In this document: piece after piece, positions 27,757 through 36,994 of the stretch
Layout of the letters: the number at the start of each line of letters is the position of its first letter
Position numbering within the stretch: the first letter of the stretch is position 1
Notes under the pieces: model-generated
Databases searched by the model: none
The model's input: the letters and a program-made list of their open reading frames with translations, nothing else
What the model was told of the DNA's origin: nothing
Source of the DNA: CAWJMD01 sp963845675
Lineage (GTDB): Bacteria; Actinomycetota; Actinomycetes; Actinomycetales; CAWJMD01
Assembly (NCBI GenBank): GCA_963845675.1
Contig: CAWJSX010000001.1
Location: 1,426,001-1,490,000, forward strand
Length of the DNA: 64,000 bases
Direction: 5' to 3'
Translations under genes and position numbers: made by a program

Positions 27757-30700
27757 TTGGACGGTCACGACCCTCTTCGCCTGGGCGTGCTCGGCGAGAT
27801 CGCCGCCACGCGCGACGGTGTCGTGCTCCAGCTCGGGGGTCGGCGACAGCGGGCTGTGCTGGCGGCTCTCGTCATGGCACGGGGAGAAGCCGTCCCGGCC
27901 GACAGGCTCGTCGACCACGTCTGGGGCGAGGCGCCGCCGGTCAACCCCACCGGCACGCTGCAGTCGTACGTCAGCCACCTTCGACGCCGGCTCGAGCCGG
28001 ACGCCGGAGCGCGCACCCGCAGCGGGGTCATCGCCAGCAGTGGCAACGGCTACGCCCTGCGGCTCGCGACAGACGCCGTCGACGCCTGGCGTTTCGAGCA
28101 GGCCGTCACGGCATCCCCCGGTTCGCCACCCGACCAGGCAGCCGCTGCGCTCGACGACGCACTGCGGTTGTGGCGCGGCCCGGCCTACACCGAGTACGCC
28201 GACGAGCCGTGGGCGCAGGCGGAGGTCGCGCGGCTGACGGAGCTGCGCCAGGTGGCCAGGGAACGGCTGCTCGGGGCGCGGCTGGACGTCGTCGACGCGG
28301 CCCTCCTGATCGGCGAGCTCGAGGCCCTCGTGGCCGACAACCCCTTGCGCGAGGAGCGGTGGCGGCTGCTCGTCCTCGCCCTCTACCGCGCGCAGCGGCA
28401 GGCCGACGCCCTGGCCGCGCTGCGGCGTGCCCGCACCACGCTGCGCGACACCCTCGGGGTGGACCCCGGTCCGGCGCTGCGGTCGCTCGAGCGGGAGGTC
28501 CTGACCCAGGCCTCGTCGTTGGACGGCTCCGGCACTCCGGCAGACCGCCCGGCCCGGAGGGCGTCGGACGCCCCGCCGCTCGGCCGCGCACCGGCCCGTC
28601 CAGGCCCGCGGATCGAGCTGTCTGAGCGCGAGGACGAGCTGCGACAGCTCGCGTCGGCCGTGGACGCCCTGGCCGACGGGTCCGGCGGGCTCGTGCTCAT
28701 CCAGGGGCCGGCGGGCATCGGCAAGACCGCCCTGCTCGGTGTGGCGGCCGGGCTCGCCGCCGAACGGACGCTGCCCGTGCTCACCGCCCGCTGCAGCCGG
28801 CTCGAGCGGGCCTTCGGCTTCGGGGTGGTGCGCCAGCTCCTCGACCCGGCTCTCGGTGAGGGCGAGCGCCGAGAGCACCTGCTGGGCGGGACGCCTGCCG
28901 CCCGAGCCGTCTTCGCCGAGCCCGTGGACGGACCCGGGGGCGAGGGGAGCTTCGCCGTGCTGCACGGCCTGCTCCGCCTCACCGCAGCCGTGAGCGCCGA
29001 GGCGCCCCTGCTCATCACCGTCGACGACCTCCAGTGGTGCGACTCCGCCTCGCTGCGGTACCTCGCCTACCTCGGCAAACGGCTGGACGGTCTCCCGATC
29101 GTGGTCGCGGCGACGATCCGCGCGGGCGAGGAGCACCCGGAGGCCGCCCTGCTCCAGGAGCTCGCGCTGGACCCGGACGCGGTCGTCGTCGTCCCGAGGC
29201 CGCTGTCTCGCCGTGCGACGCAGGATCTGGTCACTGACCGGCTCGGCGACCCGGCGGACCGTTTCGTGGACGTCTGCCACGAGACCACGGCCGGCAACCC
29301 GCTGCTGCTGCGCCAGCTGGTGCGTGCGCTGGAGGCAGCCGGTGTGCGCCCGGACATCTCTCACGTCGACACGGTGCGGGCGATCGGCTCGCGCGCGGTC
29401 TCCAGCCTGGTCATGTTCCGTCTGCGGCGCATGCCGCCCGATGCGACGGCGGTGGCCCGCGCCGTGGCCGTCCTCGGCCCGCACGCCGACCTGCCGACCA
29501 TCGCGGCCTTCGCCGACCTCGACGAGCCGGCGGCCGCCGCGATGCTCGACGGGCTCACGCGCGCGGAGATCCTTCTCGACCGGCAGCCCCCCGCCTTCGT
29601 CCACCCGCTCGTACGGGACGCCGTCTACCAGGACCAGCCCGCGAGCGAGCGCGCGCTGCACCACGAGCGAGCCGCCCAGGTGCTCAGGCGTCGAGGTGCC
29701 GCCCTGGAGCACGTGTCCACGCACCTGCTGCTGGCCCCCTGGCGCGGGGACGAGTCGACAGTGTCCTGGCTACGGTCGGCGGCGACTGCTGCCACCGCCC
29801 GCGGCGCCACCGAGAGCGCTGTCACCCTGCTGCGACGTGCGGCGGACGAGCCGGCCACCGGGTCGGCGCGGCTCGACCTGCTCGTGCAACTGGGACTGGT
29901 GGAGTCACTGGTCGACGGTCCCGCCGCGATCGCCCACCTCTCTGAGGCGTACGCGGGACTGGACGACGACGCCCGCAGGCGTGCGGAGGTCGCCCTGGTC
30001 ATCACGCGGGCGCACGTGTTCGCCTCCCCACGGGGTGTGGCCACGGCCTTCGCCCACGACGCGGCGGAGTCCCTGCCCCCGGACCTCGACGACGCCCGCC
30101 AGGGACTGCAGGCTTTGCAGCGACTCACGGGCCACATGCACGGGCTGCCACCGGAGCGGTACCGGGTGGGCGAGCCGACGGTCTCCGGGTCCGGTGTCGG
30201 GGCACGCATGCTCGCTGCGGTCCTGGCCTACGAGCGGATGCTGGACGGCCAGGACCGCGACGAGGCCGTGCGCCTGGCCCGCTACGCGCTGGAGGACGAC
30301 GCCCTGCTCGTCGCGGACAACGGACTGCTCTGGATCGCCGCCGCTGCCGTGCACATGCTGTCCGATGCCGACCTGGGCGACTTCTGGGACCGGGCGATGA
30401 ACCACGCGCAGCGCACCGGCAGCCTGTTCGCGGTGCTGTCCACCAACCTCTGGCGCGGCTACTCCGAGTGGCGCAGAGGACAGCTCGACCACGCCCTGCA
30501 GTCCATCCAGGACGCGATGGAACAGGAAAGGATGTGGGGCAGCTCGGATGTCTCCCGCGCCTACTCGACAGCGTTCGCGGCCGGGGTCCTCCTCGACCGC
30601 GGAGACCGGATCGCGGCCGAGCAGATGCTGCGCGGAGCGGCCGGGCTGCCCGAGCTCGGCGAGGGGACCCGGCTGCTGCGCGAGGCGGGGGTCCGCCTGC

Positions 30701-31458
30701 ACCTCGCCAACGGCCGGGCGCAGGAGGCGCTCGAGGCCGTCGAGGCCGTCGTGACGCCCCCGGGCATCTCCAACCCCGTGTGGTCCGCCTGGCGGCGGCT
30801 CAAGGCCACCGCGCTCGGCCGACTGGGCCGGGTCGACGAGGCCCTCGCGCTCGCGGACGAGGAGGTGGCGCTGCTCCGACGCTGGGGTGCACCGAGCCAG
30901 CTCGGGGCCGCGCTTCGTGCCAGGGCTGCCCTCGTCACGGACCCGGTCGTGCGGGCCGGCCCTGGCGCCGAACTGGCAGCTGCCCGGATCCGCGACCTGC
31001 AGGAGGCGGTCGACCTCCTCTCGGGCACCGACTCGGCGCTCGAGCTGGCGCGCGCGTGCCTCGCGCTGGGGCGGTCGCCGGCGACGCCGGCCTCGCAGGC
31101 CGTCCCGCTGCTGCACCGCGCGCTGGACCTCGCCAGGACGGCCGGTGCGGACGGGGTCCACCGCGTCGCGGTCGACGCCCTCGGCGCGCGCGGCGCGCCG
31201 GTGCCGGCCGTGTGCGCGCCGCCGTCCGATCCGGGCGCCCGGCACCGGCAGGTCCTGGCGCTCGCAGCCCAGGGCTTCGACGTCGACGACATCGCGCAGC
31301 GGATGTTCCTCTCGGCGAGCACCGTCGAGACGTTGCTGCGCGAGGGACGTCCTCGTTCGGCCGGAGCAGACCTCGTGGCCGCTCCGGAGCGGGATGCAAG
31401 TCAGACGCAAGTCCCGTCCGAGACGCTGCCACCGACCCGACCGCGGAGCACGACGTGA
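27757..31458 (+). CDS. SARP/BTAD-AAA-LuxR-like chimeric regulator, 1233 aa
   Basis: A large cytoplasmic ATP-dependent transcription regulator. Residues about 8-95 are an OmpR-like winged helix (LRLGVLGEIAATRDG) and about 100-250 a BTAD helical domain, together the SARP architecture. Residues about 315-328 give the Walker A IQGPAGIGKTALL, and about 418-430 the Walker B LLITVDDLQWCDSAS, of an MalT/LuxR-type STAND ATPase. Helical repeats follow. A weak C-terminal LuxR-like helix-turn-helix (LALAAQGFDVDDIAQRM) is near residue 1165. TTG at 27757 has GTCGGAGG six bases before. The stop overlaps the GTG of the flavin oxidase, so it probably controls that locus. Confidence 0.85.
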   Translation: MDGHDPLRLGVLGEIAATRDGVVLQLGGRRQRAVLAALVMARGEAVPADRLVDHVWGEAPPVNPTGTLQSYVSHLRRRLEPDAGARTRSGVIASSGNGYALRLATDAVDAWRFEQAVTASPGSPPDQAAAALDDALRLWRGPAYTEYADEPWAQAEVARLTELRQVARERLLGARLDVVDAALLIGELEALVADNPLREERWRLLVLALYRAQRQADALAALRRARTTLRDTLGVDPGPALRSLEREVLTQASSLDGSGTPADRPARRASDAPPLGRAPARPGPRIELSEREDELRQLASAVDALADGSGGLVLIQGPAGIGKTALLGVAAGLAAERTLPVLTARCSRLERAFGFGVVRQLLDPALGEGERREHLLGGTPAARAVFAEPVDGPGGEGSFAVLHGLLRLTAAVSAEAPLLITVDDLQWCDSASLRYLAYLGKRLDGLPIVVAATIRAGEEHPEAALLQELALDPDAVVVVPRPLSRRATQDLVTDRLGDPADRFVDVCHETTAGNPLLLRQLVRALEAAGVRPDISHVDTVRAIGSRAVSSLVMFRLRRMPPDATAVARAVAVLGPHADLPTIAAFADLDEPAAAAMLDGLTRAEILLDRQPPAFVHPLVRDAVYQDQPASERALHHERAAQVLRRRGAALEHVSTHLLLAPWRGDESTVSWLRSAATAATARGATESAVTLLRRAADEPATGSARLDLLVQLGLVESLVDGPAAIAHLSEAYAGLDDDARRRAEVALVITRAHVFASPRGVATAFAHDAAESLPPDLDDARQGLQALQRLTGHMHGLPPERYRVGEPTVSGSGVGARMLAAVLAYERMLDGQDRDEAVRLARYALEDDALLVADNGLLWIAAAAVHMLSDADLGDFWDRAMNHAQRTGSLFAVLSTNLWRGYSEWRRGQLDHALQSIQDAMEQERMWGSSDVSRAYSTAFAAGVLLDRGDRIAAEQMLRGAAGLPELGEGTRLLREAGVRLHLANGRAQEALEAVEAVVTPPGISNPVWSAWRRLKATALGRLGRVDEALALADEEVALLRRWGAPSQLGAALRARAALVTDPVVRAGPGAELAAARIRDLQEAVDLLSGTDSALELARACLALGRSPATPASQAVPLLHRALDLARTAGADGVHRVAVDALGARGAPVPAVCAPPSDPGARHRQVLALAAQGFDVDDIAQRMFLSASTVETLLREGRPRSAGADLVAAPERDASQTQVPSETLPPTRPRSTT

Positions 31459-32861
31459 CCGATACGACGCCCTCGCCGGCCCCACCGGCGCCGCCGGCAC
31501 CGACCGGCCACGACCTGCTGCGTGGCCTCTGCGGCGGCGCCGTCTACCTGCCCGGGGACACGGGGTACGACGACGCTCGGGTGCCCTGGAACCTGGGCGT
31601 CCTCGCCCGACCCGCCGCCGTCGTGTACCCCGCGTTCGCCGACGAGGTCGCGGACGTCCTGCGAGCCGCGGAGGCGCTGGACCTGCGTGTCCTCCCCCAG
31701 GGCACGGGGCACGGTGCGATGTCTGTGCCGGGCGACCTGCACGACGCCGTGCTGCTGCGCACCTCGGCGATGACCGAGCTGCACGTGGACGCCGCACGGC
31801 GCACGGCCCGGGTCGGCGCCGGCGTCCGTTGGGGGGACGTCGTCCGAGCCGCCGGGGAGGTCGGCCTGGCAGGCCGTCACATGTCGAGCCCGGACGTCGG
31901 CGTCGTCGGCTCGTCCCTCGGCGGAGGGCTGAGCTTCTACGCGCGCCGTCACGGCATGCAGTGCAACGCGATCACCGCCCTCGAGGTGGTGCTGGCCGAC
32001 GGGACGTTCGTCCGAGCCACCGAAGACGCTGACGCAGAGCTCCTCTGGGCCGCTCGCGGCGGAGGCGGCGGGTTCGGGGTCGTCACTGCCGTCGAGTTCG
32101 AGCTGCTGCCGGTCACCGCCGTGTACGCGGGGATGCTGGTGTGGGACTGGCACCGGGCGGGCGAGGTCCTGTCCGCGTGGGGCAGGTGGGCTGTGTCCGC
32201 TCCGGATTCGGCAACGACCGTGGCGCGCATCCTTCAGGCACCCGACGACCCCGCGCTGCCTGACGGTGTCCGCGGACGCCAGGTCGTGGTCGTGGACGGC
32301 GCGATCCTGGATGACGCCCACGACGCGAATCACCTGCTGCGTCCGCTGCGGGCGCTGCGACCCGAGCTCGACACGTTCGCCGTCGTGCCGGCGCCCTCCC
32401 TGGCGGACCTCCACCTCGAAGGCGCCGCGCCTGCGGCGGCCTACGCCAGCAGCATCCTCCTCGACGTGCTGTCTGACGACGTGGTCGAGGCCGTCGTGCA
32501 GACCGTCGGTCCGGGGTCAGGCTCCACGCTCGCCACCCTCGAGATCCGCCAGCTGGGAGGGGCCCTCGCCCGCCCCGCGCCCCGGGCAGGTGCGCTGGAC
32601 CACCTCGACGGGTCGTTCCTGCTGCTGGGACTCGGCATCGACGAGGACCTGGGTCGGTGGTCCGGCCAGCGTGCGGACGTCCGCCGGGTCCTCGACAGGC
32701 TCGCGCCGTGGGCGCTGCCCCAGCGCTACCTGCCGATGGCCGAGGACGAGACCGACGACACTCGCGGCTGGGCGCCTGAGGCCTGGCAACGGCTGCAGGC
32801 CGTGCGCACCGCCGCCGACCCGCAGGGGCGGTTCGTCCTGTCACAGCAGCAGGGTCGCTGA
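31455..32861 (+). CDS. FAD-linked (PCMH/berberine-bridge-like) oxidoreductase 1
   Basis: A 468-residue flavin oxidase. The PCMH FAD domain shows VLPQGTGHGAMSVPG with the histidine that often links FAD covalently, SSPDVGVVGSSLGGGLSF, and RGGGGGFGVVTAVEFELL. A substrate domain follows, and a short AADPQGRFVL tail replaces the usual NPxxVF berberine-bridge motif. GTG at 31455 overlaps the regulator's stop. No signal peptide is visible. It has an adjacent paralogue at 32993. The substrate is unknown; relatives oxidise sugars, alkaloids or polyketides. Confidence 0.87.
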   Translation: MTDTTPSPAPPAPPAPTGHDLLRGLCGGAVYLPGDTGYDDARVPWNLGVLARPAAVVYPAFADEVADVLRAAEALDLRVLPQGTGHGAMSVPGDLHDAVLLRTSAMTELHVDAARRTARVGAGVRWGDVVRAAGEVGLAGRHMSSPDVGVVGSSLGGGLSFYARRHGMQCNAITALEVVLADGTFVRATEDADAELLWAARGGGGGFGVVTAVEFELLPVTAVYAGMLVWDWHRAGEVLSAWGRWAVSAPDSATTVARILQAPDDPALPDGVRGRQVVVVDGAILDDAHDANHLLRPLRALRPELDTFAVVPAPSLADLHLEGAAPAAAYASSILLDVLSDDVVEAVVQTVGPGSGSTLATLEIRQLGGALARPAPRAGALDHLDGSFLLLGLGIDEDLGRWSGQRADVRRVLDRLAPWALPQRYLPMAEDETDDTRGWAPEAWQRLQAVRTAADPQGRFVLSQQQGR

Positions 32862-32992
32862 CACCGGCCGTCGTCGCAGGCGGCCCGGAAGCCGGCCGCA
32901 AGCCACGGGGAACTCGGACGGAAGTGGGCCACAAGGTTCGCGGTGGACGGTGGATGGGTACCGAACCGCGATCCATCGAGAGGCACCACTCC

Positions 32993-34372
32993 ATGTCCAT
33001 CCTTGCCCTTCCCCGTACCGAGTCCCCGTCCGCCGACCTGTTCGACGAGCTCGACGCCGTCACGCAGGGAACCCTGGCGGTCCAGGGCCACGCCGACTAC
33101 GAGGCACTCGTGTCGCCGTGGAACCTGGCGATCGACGTCCGCCCGACGGCCGTCCTGGCCGCGACGACCGCGCAGGACGTGGTCGAGGCGGTCCGCTTCG
33201 CGCGCCGCCACGGCCTCCAGGCCACGCCACAGGCGACCGGCCACGGGCCGATCGCGTCGCTCGTCGGCCACCTCCTCGTCACCACGCGCGGCCTCGACGA
33301 GTGCGTCGTGCACCCCGAGGGGTGGGCGCGCGTCGGCGCCGGCGTGAAGTGGCTGCGGGTCGTCGAGGCCGCGACGCCCTACGGTCTGGCGCCGCTGTCA
33401 GGTTCCATCACCGACGTCGGGATCGTCGGCTACACCACCGGCGGTGGCCTCGGGCCGATGGCACGCACCTATGGCATGGCGATCGACCGCGTCCGGGCGA
33501 TCGAGGTCGTCACCGGTGACGGGGTCGCGCGACGTGTGACCCCGACGGAGCACCCCGAGCTGTTCTTCGGGCTCCGCGGCGGCAAGGGCATGCTCGGGAT
33601 CGTCACGGCCATCGAGTTCGACCTCGTGCAGCAGCCGACGTTCTACGGGGGGTCCCTGTGGTTCGACGGCGAGCACGCCGCCACGGTCATCGACACGTGG
33701 CGGGAGTGGTCGGACCGGCTTCCGGAGCTGGGGACGACATCGTTCGCGCTGTTCCAGCTCCCGGAGATGCCGGGGGTCCCGCCCCAGCTGGCGAACAAGC
33801 TCACCCTCTCCGTCCGCTACGTGTGGACCGGGAACGACGCCGAGGGCGAGGGGTGGTTCGCGGCGATGCGCGACGCCGCCCCGGTCCTGCTGGACGACGT
33901 GTCGGCCCGGCCCTACGCCGCGATCGACTCGGTGCACACGGACCCGCTCGACCCGATGCCCGCCTACGAGGCGGCGACGGTCCTGCACAGCTTCCCCGCA
34001 GAGGCTGCAGCGGCGCTGCTCACCCAGACCGGCGAGGGCTCCGGCTCACCGCAGGTGCTGGTCGAGGTCCGCCAGATGGGCGGGGCGATCGCGCGGCCCG
34101 GCAAGCACGAGAGCGCCTTCCCCTCGCGTGACGCGGCCTACTCGGTGCTGATCGTCGGCATCCCCGGCGTGCCCGGCGTCGAGGAGCACGCGGCGACGAT
34201 CCTCGACGCCATGGCGCCGTGGACCGGTGGACACCGGCTGCCGAACTTCTCCTTCGAGCAGGACCAGCTGGCGTCGGCCTACGACGAGGCGACGCTGCTG
34301 CGCCTCAGGGAGGCTCGGCGCACCTACGACCCCGACGGAGTCATGGCCATCGGGTCGGTGCTGGACGACTGA
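32993..34372 (+). CDS. FAD-linked oxidoreductase 2, paralogue of the preceding gene
   Basis: A 459-residue flavin oxidase of the same family. The PCMH part has ATPQATGHGPIASLVG, SGSITDVGIVGYTTGGGLGP and FGLRGGKGMLGIVTAIEFDLV. The C-terminus, RRTYDPDGVMAIG, is the berberine-bridge-type end. ATG at 32993 has GAGAGG upstream. The 131-base gap after the first oxidase shows no terminator, so the regulator and both oxidases may be one transcript. The substrate is unknown. Confidence 0.87.
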   Translation: MSILALPRTESPSADLFDELDAVTQGTLAVQGHADYEALVSPWNLAIDVRPTAVLAATTAQDVVEAVRFARRHGLQATPQATGHGPIASLVGHLLVTTRGLDECVVHPEGWARVGAGVKWLRVVEAATPYGLAPLSGSITDVGIVGYTTGGGLGPMARTYGMAIDRVRAIEVVTGDGVARRVTPTEHPELFFGLRGGKGMLGIVTAIEFDLVQQPTFYGGSLWFDGEHAATVIDTWREWSDRLPELGTTSFALFQLPEMPGVPPQLANKLTLSVRYVWTGNDAEGEGWFAAMRDAAPVLLDDVSARPYAAIDSVHTDPLDPMPAYEAATVLHSFPAEAAAALLTQTGEGSGSPQVLVEVRQMGGAIARPGKHESAFPSRDAAYSVLIVGIPGVPGVEEHAATILDAMAPWTGGHRLPNFSFEQDQLASAYDEATLLRLREARRTYDPDGVMAIGSVLDD

Positions 34373-34518
34373 ACGGGAGATCAGTCGTCCGGTGGCAGAA
34401 CAGGGGTGGGCGTGCTCGGTGTGAGCGCGCCCACTCCTGTCGCCTGCTGCGTGCCGTGCCACGGACGCGCTGCGCAGCGCACACGACGAGGTACCGCCGG
34501 CACCCGCGTGCGGCACGA

Positions 34519-34549
34519 CGAAGGGCCCGGCCATCGGCCGGGCCCTTCG
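34519..34549. terminator. Convergent hairpin terminator
   Basis: CGAAGGGCCCGGCC at 34519-34532 pairs perfectly with GGCCGGGCCCTTCG at 34536-34549 around an ATC loop. It lies between the plus-strand oxidase and the minus-strand tmRNA, so it may stop both. Confidence 0.75.
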
Positions 34550-34600
34550 CGCTGTCCGCGACAGTCCGTCACGATCGGCGGACTGCTCGAGGGCAGTCAG

Positions 34601-34965
34601 TGGAGGTGGCGGGAATCGAACCCGCGTCCGTCGTCGTACCCCTAGGGCTTCTCCGGGTGCAGCTCGCTATGGATTTTCTCGGCCCCAGCGCTCACGCGAG
34701 CATGTCCGCTGACGGGCCCAGTCGTCTGAGTGTCCCCCCAGCACCGACGACGAGTGCTGAGAGCAGTGGCCCCCTAGATGACGCCAGCTACCGGGTCGGG
34801 AGCACTCCCGGGCTGACGGACTTCAGGACTCGCTCAGGCGGCGAGTGCGAAGTCGGTGCGCTTGGAATCGGCACCTATGGTTTGCGGAGGGCGTTTACGA
34901 GATAACCCCGCGTCCTCGACCCGCTTCCCCTAGTTCGACATCCGACGTCGAAACCTGTCACCCCC
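34601..34965 (-). ncRNA. ssrA: Transfer-messenger RNA (ssrA)
   Basis: The minus strand opens GGGGGTGACAGGTTTCGACG, the actinobacterial tmRNA 5' end, and finishes with a T-arm (GCGGGTTCGATTCCCGC) and acceptor CACCTCCA. The GGGGGUG and CACCUCC acceptor strands pair with one G-U; CCA is not encoded. The tag region, starting at the resume codon GCC, reads ADSKRTDFALAA then TGA, similar to the mycobacterial tag ADSHQRDYALAA. It rescues stalled ribosomes with SmpB, which is encoded about 100 bases upstream on the same strand. The length is about 365 bases. Confidence 0.95.
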
Positions 34966-35068
34966 TGTGGACTTGTCAAAACCCGGCAACGCTCACCGGG
35001 CGTCTACAGGCTACTCCGTGCAACGGTCCGTCGGCACACCCGATTCCCGAGACGGCTGCCGGGCGGTC

Positions 35069-35548
35069 CTAGTCGCGCTGGCGTCGCAGCGACATCGCGC
35101 GCTCGGCCTCGCGGTTGTCCTGGCGCTCGCGCAGCGTGTGCCGCTTGTCGTACTCGCGCTTGCCTCGCGCCAGCGCGATCTCGACCTTCGCGCGGCCGTC
35201 CTTGAAGTACAGCGACAGCGGGACGATCGTGTAGCCCTTGTCGGTGCTGCGGCTCGCCAGCTTGTCGATCTGCTCGCGGTGCAGCAGCAGCTTGCGCTTG
35301 CGCCGAGGGGCGTGGTTGTTCCAGGTGCCCTCGGTGTACTCGGGGATGTGGACGCCCTCGAGCCAGGCCTCGCCGCCGTCGATGGACGCCCAGCCGTCGA
35401 TCAGGGACGCACGCCCCATCCGCAGGGCCTTCACCTCGGTGCCGGTCAGGACGAGGCCCGCCTCGTAGACGTCGTCGATGTGGTAGTCGTGCCGCGCCTT
35501 GCGGTTGCTGGCGACGACCTGACGTCCGGAGGGGTCCTTCTTGGGCAT
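35069..35548 (-). CDS. smpB: SmpB, tmRNA-binding protein
   Basis: A 159-residue intact SmpB. It has VVASNRKARHDYHI, YEAGLVLTGTEVKALR, the IPEYTEGTWNNHAPRR loop, and a basic C-terminus KREYDKRHTLRERQDNREAER that enters the ribosomal decoding path. It escorts tmRNA to stalled ribosomes. It follows ftsE-ftsX-M23 on the same strand and precedes ssrA, an order common in actinobacteria. Confidence 0.97.
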   Translation of the reverse strand: MPKKDPSGRQVVASNRKARHDYHIDDVYEAGLVLTGTEVKALRMGRASLIDGWASIDGGEAWLEGVHIPEYTEGTWNNHAPRRKRKLLLHREQIDKLASRSTDKGYTIVPLSLYFKDGRAKVEIALARGKREYDKRHTLRERQDNREAERAMSLRRQRD

Positions 35549-35589
35549 CGGGCAAGTCTACGTGCGGGGCCCGGCGACGGCCGACGGGA

Positions 35590-36918
35590 TTACAGCCAGC
35601 CCGACGGGTTGACGTGGTCGCCGTTGACGTAGACCTCGAAGTGCAGGTGGCAGCCTGTCGACGACCCGGTCGTGCCGACGTAGCCGATGATCTGGCCGCG
35701 CGAGACGGAACCCGAGGTGACCTTGTAGCCGGACAGGTGGTTGTAGCTCGTCGCCACTCCCTCGCCGCGCAGCACGCCGTGGCTGACCACGATCCGGTTG
35801 CCGTAGCCCCCGGCGTTGCCCGCGCTCACGATCCGACCGTCCTCGGCCGCTCGCACCGGTGTGCCGCAGGCGCTGCCGAAGTCGATGCCGGCGTGCAGGC
35901 GCTTGGTCTTGTAGATCGGGTGGATGCGGTAGCCGTACCCCGACGTGACCGGACCCCCGACGGGGCGCGCCAGGGTGCTCTGCGAGCTGCCTCCCCCGCT
36001 GCTCGACCCACCACCGCCGCTGCTGGATCCGGCGCCACGCTTGCGCGCCGCAGCCTCCCGTGCCGCAGCCTCGCGCGCCGCCTTCTCGGCGGCGGCCTTC
36101 TCGGCCGCGGCGATCCGCTTCAGCTCGGCGGCGAGGCGGTCCTGCTCGGCCTTCAGCTCGGCCAGCTTCGCCGTCTCCTCGGCCTTGCGGGCCTCGATCG
36201 TGGCGGTCGCCTGCGTCTGCTGCACGATCAGGGCGTCGACAGCGGCCTTGGCCTGCGCGGCCTCCTGCCTCGCGGCCTCGGCGGCGACCAGGTTGTCGGC
36301 GGCCTGCTGCCGCAGGTCGGCGACCTGCACCTCGACCGCGGCGAGCCGCGCCTCGGCGTTCGAGCGCAGCGCCTTCGTCTCGTTGAGCCGTGCCAGCGTG
36401 CCGCCGCGACTGCGCATCACCGCGTCCGCGAGCACGTACTTGGTGGCGAAGTCGTCCGGGGTCGTCGACCCGAGGGCCACCTGCATCTGCGTGGACGTGT
36501 GCCCGCTGCGGTAGACCTCCGCGGCCAGCCGCCCGATCGCGGCTTCGCTGTCGACGATCTCCTGGGTGCTTGCGGCCACCTCGGCCTCGGCGTCGGCCTT
36601 CGACTGCTGCGCCGCCTCGAGTCGTCCGGCGAGCTCGACGTCCTTGCGCTCCGCCTCGGCCTCGGCAGCCTCGGCGGCGTCCAGCGCCGCCTGCGCGCCG
36701 GGGAGTGCCGCCTGCGACGCCGCGAGAGCCGCGTAGGCGTCCGTCAGCTCCTTGGAGGTGCCGACCAGGAGCTCGCTGAGCTCCTCGATGTTGGCGTCGA
36801 CCTTGACCTTCTCGTCGCGCGGTCCGGCGTACACCGGCCCGGCGGCGCCGAGAAGCGAGGCAGCGACCAGCGCGGTCAGCACGGTCGTCACCCCTGTAGC
36901 CCTGCGGGGAAGTCGCAT
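35590..36918 (-). CDS. Secreted coiled-coil M23 (LytM) peptidase, FtsEX-linked
   Basis: A 442-residue exported murein hydrolase. A signal peptide (VLTALVAASLLGAAGPVYAG) is followed by a long Ala/Glu-rich coiled coil (about residues 35-280), a Gly/Ser linker and a LytM domain. The LytM domain shows HAGIDFGSACGTPV, NHLSGY and GCHLHFEVYVNG, the zinc and catalytic motifs (HxxxD, HxH). The architecture matches EnvC/PcsB/RipC-type hydrolases activated by FtsEX, and ftsX lies 76 bases upstream on the same strand. ATG 36918 is chosen for the AAGGAG ten bases before. The frame is intact. Confidence 0.9.
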   Translation of the reverse strand: MRLPRRATGVTTVLTALVAASLLGAAGPVYAGPRDEKVKVDANIEELSELLVGTSKELTDAYAALAASQAALPGAQAALDAAEAAEAEAERKDVELAGRLEAAQQSKADAEAEVAASTQEIVDSEAAIGRLAAEVYRSGHTSTQMQVALGSTTPDDFATKYVLADAVMRSRGGTLARLNETKALRSNAEARLAAVEVQVADLRQQAADNLVAAEAARQEAAQAKAAVDALIVQQTQATATIEARKAEETAKLAELKAEQDRLAAELKRIAAAEKAAAEKAAREAAAREAAARKRGAGSSSGGGGSSSGGGSSQSTLARPVGGPVTSGYGYRIHPIYKTKRLHAGIDFGSACGTPVRAAEDGRIVSAGNAGGYGNRIVVSHGVLRGEGVATSYNHLSGYKVTSGSVSRGQIIGYVGTTGSSTGCHLHFEVYVNGDHVNPSGWL

Positions 36919-36994
36919 GGCGAGCAGGCTCCTTGCAGATATCGGCGTCACCTTTCGGTGACTTTGTTCCCCCGGTACTTCGGCACGCTATCCG

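Noticed and set aside
36948..36963. Riboswitch upstream of the M23 gene (ydaO-type)
   Set aside because: Only a 6-bp GTCACC/GGTGAC stem lies in the 76-base gap; there is no room for a c-di-AMP aptamer.
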